DNA of 64,000 nt from Bin75 sp965212135 (GTDB taxonomy: Bacteria > Nitrospirota > Nitrospiria > Nitrospirales > UBA8639). The stretch is from contig OZ243044.1 of the NCBI GenBank assembly GCA_965212135.1, positions 1,426,001 to 1,490,000 on the forward strand, in the 5' to 3' direction. The notes under the pieces were generated by a model, which made no database searches, was not told where the DNA came from, and saw nothing but the letters and a program-made list of their open reading frames with translations. How positions within the stretch are numbered: position 1 is the stretch's first letter; each line of letters starts with the position of its first letter. This document shows positions 61,085 through 64,000 of the stretch, piece by piece. A program made the position numbers and the translations under genes.

Positions 61085-62139
61085 CCGTTGCCTTCCAACC
61101 CAGCTTGTATCCAGCCTTTTCGTGTCAGCACCTTAAGAGCCAGGCAGATCTGGCGCCGTGAGAACTGTTTCTTTCGCTCATTCCAGGCATAGGTTTTTGC
61201 GACAACGTCATCGGTGGATTGAGGCGATTCCCTGCTTGCGACCCAGTGAACCGTGGACAGCAACTCCAGGCCGAACGGCGATTCAAATCCCTCAACCAGA
61301 TCAAAAACTCTTTCAAGATGCGCTTGGGTTCCGGTTTGGTCCTTGAGAAACTTTTGCGCATCCTCAAGCGCGCCAGGGACCATTTTTAATTCTTTGTCGG
61401 GTGCGTCACCGCCGTCGGCATAACCGGATATCAGGTGTCCTTCAATGGGATGTAACATATGCCGAAGATTCTTTGCATAGGGGCCATAAGAATCCTTGAC
61501 ATATTGCAGCCTCAACGGTTCACCCGCCACCTGCATGAAGTACATAAGTTTGTGAACTTCCAACAATGTTACGAATGGATCGAGCAAACCGGCCAGGTAA
61601 CGGTGCATCAAACTGACCAGCGCCGCCCTTCCCGGGGTCATGTCAGGAACCTGGCGATTACGCACCATCTGATCTGCTTCCGGTGCTCCCTGTGGTTCAT
61701 AGATAGCAATTTGAACATCATCAAATTCCTGAAAAGCCATTTCTATACGAGAGCGAACTTGCGGCCAGTCAAGCCCCCCCATACCACTGCCAAGCGGTGG
61801 AATGGCAATAGATTGAATTTTGTGTTTCCTGATTTCCTCGCTCAGCGCACACAACCCGGATTCAATATCATCCATCCGGCTTGCTCCGCGCCAATGGCGT
61901 TTGGTCGGAAAATTGATGATGTAGTGAGGATTGGTTAATTCACCGGTCTTGAATACGAACATTTTCCCAGGTTGCACTTCACCATATTTGCAGGCGGCGG
62001 TATATGCCTTGAAGTTTTCAGGAAAAAATTTCTTAAATTGCAGCGCGATGCCGCGTCCCATCACGCCAACGCAATTCACCGTATTAACAAGCGCCTCGGT
62101 CTCTTCTTTCAGAATGTCGCCGCTCTTGTATTTGATCAT
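61081..62139 (-). CDS. darG: DarG antitoxin: DNA ADP-ribosyl glycohydrolase (macrodomain)
   Basis: DarG removes ADP-ribose from thymidine in DNA and also binds DarT directly. The 352-residue protein begins MIKYKSGDILKEETEALVNT, then NCVGVMGRGIALQFK (substrate-binding loop with Asn22) and IINFPTKRHW. The Lys at position 80 corresponds to the catalytic Lys80 reported for Thermus DarG. IAIPPLGSGMGGLDW completes the macrodomain (about residues 1-160). A helical C-terminal domain (about 190-352) matches the part of DarG that inhibits DarT. ATG 62139 is preferred over the upstream GTG 62169 because of the GAGGGG sequence 8 nt upstream and the known N-terminus. It starts 17 nt after the darT stop and overlaps hsdR by ATGA. 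Confidence 0.93.
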   Translation of the reverse strand: MIKYKSGDILKEETEALVNTVNCVGVMGRGIALQFKKFFPENFKAYTAACKYGEVQPGKMFVFKTGELTNPHYIINFPTKRHWRGASRMDDIESGLCALSEEIRKHKIQSIAIPPLGSGMGGLDWPQVRSRIEMAFQEFDDVQIAIYEPQGAPEADQMVRNRQVPDMTPGRAALVSLMHRYLAGLLDPFVTLLEVHKLMYFMQVAGEPLRLQYVKDSYGPYAKNLRHMLHPIEGHLISGYADGGDAPDKELKMVPGALEDAQKFLKDQTGTQAHLERVFDLVEGFESPFGLELLSTVHWVASRESPQSTDDVVAKTYAWNERKKQFSRRQICLALKVLTRKGWIQAGLEGNG

Positions 62140-62156
62140 CTTCGTTGCCCCCTCGG

Positions 62157-62795
62157 CTAATAATACCACGTTTCCAGTATCTCGACTCGTGGCCGGTGGT
62201 CATCGGCAGGCAACGAATTGGCCGCCTGTTGGTGGACTACCCGCGAATATACGCCGATACGCTCGATCAAATGCCACGGGAAGCGGTTTTCCAGCAGGAA
62301 TTCGGCTTGCTTGCCGTCCTTGCAAGATCGCCAATCGACCGCTTGCACGGCCTCCCAGCTAATTTCCCCCAAATGATCCAGATTGGAATAGTCTTCAAAA
62401 AACATTGAGCCTGCGTTTGACGAAGTAAAAGCCCAGCGTTTCTTATTTTCTTCCGCCCACGCAATAGACGCATGAAAATCGGCCTCAAGATGCACGATAG
62501 GGTCTTGTCCATCTTTGTAGGCTAATTCCAGATGATTGGCTTGGTGAATCACATACAGCATGACCGACCGCGGGCAAAAATAAAATGGAACGCAATCTCC
62601 CACATGCAAGCCGGGGTGACTCTGCAAGGGCAGTTGAAGTCTCCGTTGTTTTATGTCGTTCATGCCGATGACGGTGCCCGATGGATTGCGCCGCCCAATC
62701 TCCGCATCGCAGAAGAGAAAACCGTCAGTGGCAATTGGGGACAGCCGGTCCACATGGGTAATGTGATAAATCTTTGGATCGGCGGGTACTGGCAT
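62157..62795 (-). CDS. darT: DarT toxin: thymidine-specific DNA ADP-ribosyltransferase
   Basis: DarT attaches ADP-ribose from NAD+ to thymidine in single-stranded DNA, blocking replication; DarTG pairs can act as anti-phage systems. The 212-residue protein begins MPVPADPKIYHITHVDRL, then CDAEI, an Arg in the KQRRLQLPL region (51/52, near the position of the reported catalytic Arg51), CVPFYFCPRSVMLYVIH, and KQAEFLLE with Glu165 in the place of the catalytic Glu160 of the Thermus enzyme. The toxin therefore looks catalytically intact. The start at 62795 fits the family; a TTG at 62801 would overlap hsdS as TTGA. The stop is 17 nt before darG. Confidence 0.93.
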   Translation of the reverse strand: MPVPADPKIYHITHVDRLSPIATDGFLFCDAEIGRRNPSGTVIGMNDIKQRRLQLPLQSHPGLHVGDCVPFYFCPRSVMLYVIHQANHLELAYKDGQDPIVHLEADFHASIAWAEENKKRWAFTSSNAGSMFFEDYSNLDHLGEISWEAVQAVDWRSCKDGKQAEFLLENRFPWHLIERIGVYSRVVHQQAANSLPADDHRPRVEILETWYY

Positions 62796-62797
62796 CG

Positions 62798-64000
62798 TCA
62801 ATGTTCCAGTTCTTCCGTCGTATCCTCTTCAGGATCGGTCAACGCATTGTCCTCGCCCGCTTCATCCGGCAACTGCGCCGCCGCCTCGCGCACGTCCAAT
62901 TTGCCGGTGACCACGTCGGCGATCAGGCGGGTGCGGTATTCATTCAGGAGTTCCACTTCGCGGTTGGCACGGGTGATGGCGGTGTCAATGTCGGCGGTGG
63001 CTTTGTCGAGGTATTCGACGATGGCGGTTTGTTCGGGGAGGGGTGGGAGGAGTTGTTTCATACTACCAATAAATTGCCAATCCGCACGAGGCATCTTAGC
63101 TCCGAAAGTTGATGCACTGATTGCGTCTATAGTGGGTTTAGACCGAATGAAGTGTTCTAGATAAGATGGAGATAGATTTGTACTTCTCGGGCGCAATACC
63201 AGAAATTCGCCGACGCAAACACCGCTCTGGTTAGGGCGTGTAGTTTTTGCTAAATAGGGTCTCAGTTTACCAAAAAGCACATCCCCAAGTCGGAACCGCT
63301 TTACTTGACTATCAAAGATTATGTCTGGTTCGATTCCATGAAGTTTGCCGGTCCAACTTTCAACGTTTTCAAGAGCAACGTATATATCGTCGGTTGAACA
63401 TTCATTAGTTTGTTCAATAATGTTTGATACGCCTCCCTTGAGGCGGAAGACCTCCCAATGCTCCGGCACTTCCCCCAGCCACTCAACACCGGAAGGTTTA
63501 AGAGAAACATCAGGGTCAAGACCACGAGTAACGGCGCGATGGATAATGACCTGTTTCTGCTCCCCCAACAGCCCGATCAGCTTCTCCTTCGCCCGCACAA
63601 ACCGCCGCACCCGCCGATCCACATAATCCAGATACCGCACGATGGCGGTTTGTTCGGGGAGGGGTGGTAGGGGCATCCAAGCTGATTTGATACCAGAATG
63701 AGAAAGCCCATATCTCGTCACACCTTTCGCCTCAACATGGAATTGATAAGCAAGCCCTTTGCTTTGCAAGGCACGAAGCATATAGCCACCAGAAAGCTTG
63801 TCAGCGTATGGCCGAAACAACGCTAGGTGGTACCCTGAAATAAGATCCATGGCCGGTTCAGTAACCAGAGCAGGCACTCCAATATCGTCCCATGTCTCTG
63901 AATCCTTGGTGATGAGAACGTCATCTTTCTCAAGTCGAAAACGTTTGATTTCTTCGGGCGTGGCAGTTACCTCCATGAAATCCATTTTCTTGCTGATATG
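62798..64000 (-). CDS. hsdS: Type I restriction specificity subunit HsdS (5' partial)
   Basis: HsdS chooses the DNA target for the type I enzyme. At least 400 codons are visible and the frame is open to the right edge, so the N-terminus is cut. What is seen is the end of target-recognition domain 1 (FRLEKDDVLITKDSET), the first conserved helical spacer (PPLPEQTAIVRYLDYVDRRV), target domain 2 (GVEWLGEVPEHWEVFRLKGG onwards) and the second spacer (PPLPEQTAIVEYLDKATADI). The C-terminal tail is acidic and ends LEELEH. Its stop is 2 bp before the darT start. HsdM is expected to the right of the window. The two spacers share a 29-bp direct repeat. Confidence 0.92.
   Translation of the reverse strand, partial: HISKKMDFMEVTATPEEIKRFRLEKDDVLITKDSETWDDIGVPALVTEPAMDLISGYHLALFRPYADKLSGGYMLRALQSKGLAYQFHVEAKGVTRYGLSHSGIKSAWMPLPPLPEQTAIVRYLDYVDRRVRRFVRAKEKLIGLLGEQKQVIIHRAVTRGLDPDVSLKPSGVEWLGEVPEHWEVFRLKGGVSNIIEQTNECSTDDIYVALENVESWTGKLHGIEPDIIFDSQVKRFRLGDVLFGKLRPYLAKTTRPNQSGVCVGEFLVLRPRSTNLSPSYLEHFIRSKPTIDAISASTFGAKMPRADWQFIGSMKQLLPPLPEQTAIVEYLDKATADIDTAITRANREVELLNEYRTRLIADVVTGKLDVREAAAQLPDEAGEDNALTDPEEDTTEELEH
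63018..63046 (-). repeat. 29-bp direct repeat in hsdS (second copy 63639-63667)
   Basis: The two spacer regions encoding PPLPEQTAIV share an identical 29-bp sequence 621 bp apart. Repeats of this kind in hsdS are known sites for recombination that exchanges or removes target-recognition domains. Confidence 0.85.

Noticed and set aside
60125..61192. Plus-strand open frame of 355 codons opposite hsdR
   Set aside because: It is antisense to conserved HsdR nuclease and helicase motifs and shows no domain of its own.
62140..62169. Longer DarG starting at GTG 62169
   Set aside because: It would overlap the end of darT, lacks a good ribosome site, and the ATG at 62139 places the catalytic Lys at position 80 as in characterised DarG.

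Overview
The window is one continuous piece of a GC-rich bacterial chromosome that carries ordinary housekeeping genes, one enormous surface-protein gene and a defence operon. The housekeeping genes (queE, pepA, nagZ, gpsA, larB, larC, pdxA), the GC-rich codon use and the C-terminal outer-membrane barrel of the giant protein point to a Gram-negative bacterium. The gene mix would suit a Nitrospirota-like or related deep-branching Gram-negative lineage, but nothing here proves the phylum.

Layout. Positions 1-10 kb: the 3' end of an FtsX/YbbP-type ABC permease; a lone AbrB/MazE-type antitoxin; a lipoprotein gene frameshifted at a run of eight G; tRNA-Leu(GAG) on the minus strand; a HAD-IB phosphatase; queE; pepA and nagZ (7 bp apart); a small cysteine-rich two-repeat protein whose frame is broken at a run of five A; a Pro-rich hypothetical gene; and a minus-strand group encoding a C26 glutamine amidotransferase, a small exported protein and a conserved unknown. 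Positions 10.3-52.8 kb: a single uninterrupted gene for a protein of about 14,180 residues. It has a signal peptide, roughly 35 VCBS-like domains, PKD/Ig-like domains, about 55 He_PIG-type putative Ig domains, one cadherin-like sandwich region, one CARDB/PPC-like region and a C-terminal autotransporter-type beta-barrel ending in Trp. It shows internal duplication at several scales (321 bp, 615 bp, about 1.2 kb, about 3.2 kb, plus long-range pairs). Positions 52.8-53.1 kb: REP-like palindromes. Positions 53.1-58.0 kb: a minus-strand series gpsA, larB, larC, pdxA, with a divergent secreted-protein gene between larB and larC. Positions 58.1-64.0 kb: a minus-strand type I restriction operon reading hsdS (cut by the window edge), darT, darG, hsdR.

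How the genes fit together. LarB and LarC act in making the nickel-pincer nucleotide cofactor; LarE and a LarA-type client enzyme are not in the window. The defence operon nests a DarT/DarG DNA ADP-ribosylation toxin-antitoxin pair between the specificity and restriction subunits. Junctions are 2 bp, 17 bp and an ATGA overlap, so the four genes are very probably co-transcribed and partly translationally coupled. This arrangement and the giant barrel-anchored Ig-repeat protein are the two most notable things here.

I saw no rRNA genes, no CRISPR array, no transposase and no insertion sequence. Two small genes in the first 7.5 kb are each broken by a single-base homopolymer change, which may be real mutation, programmed slippage or residual sequencing error.
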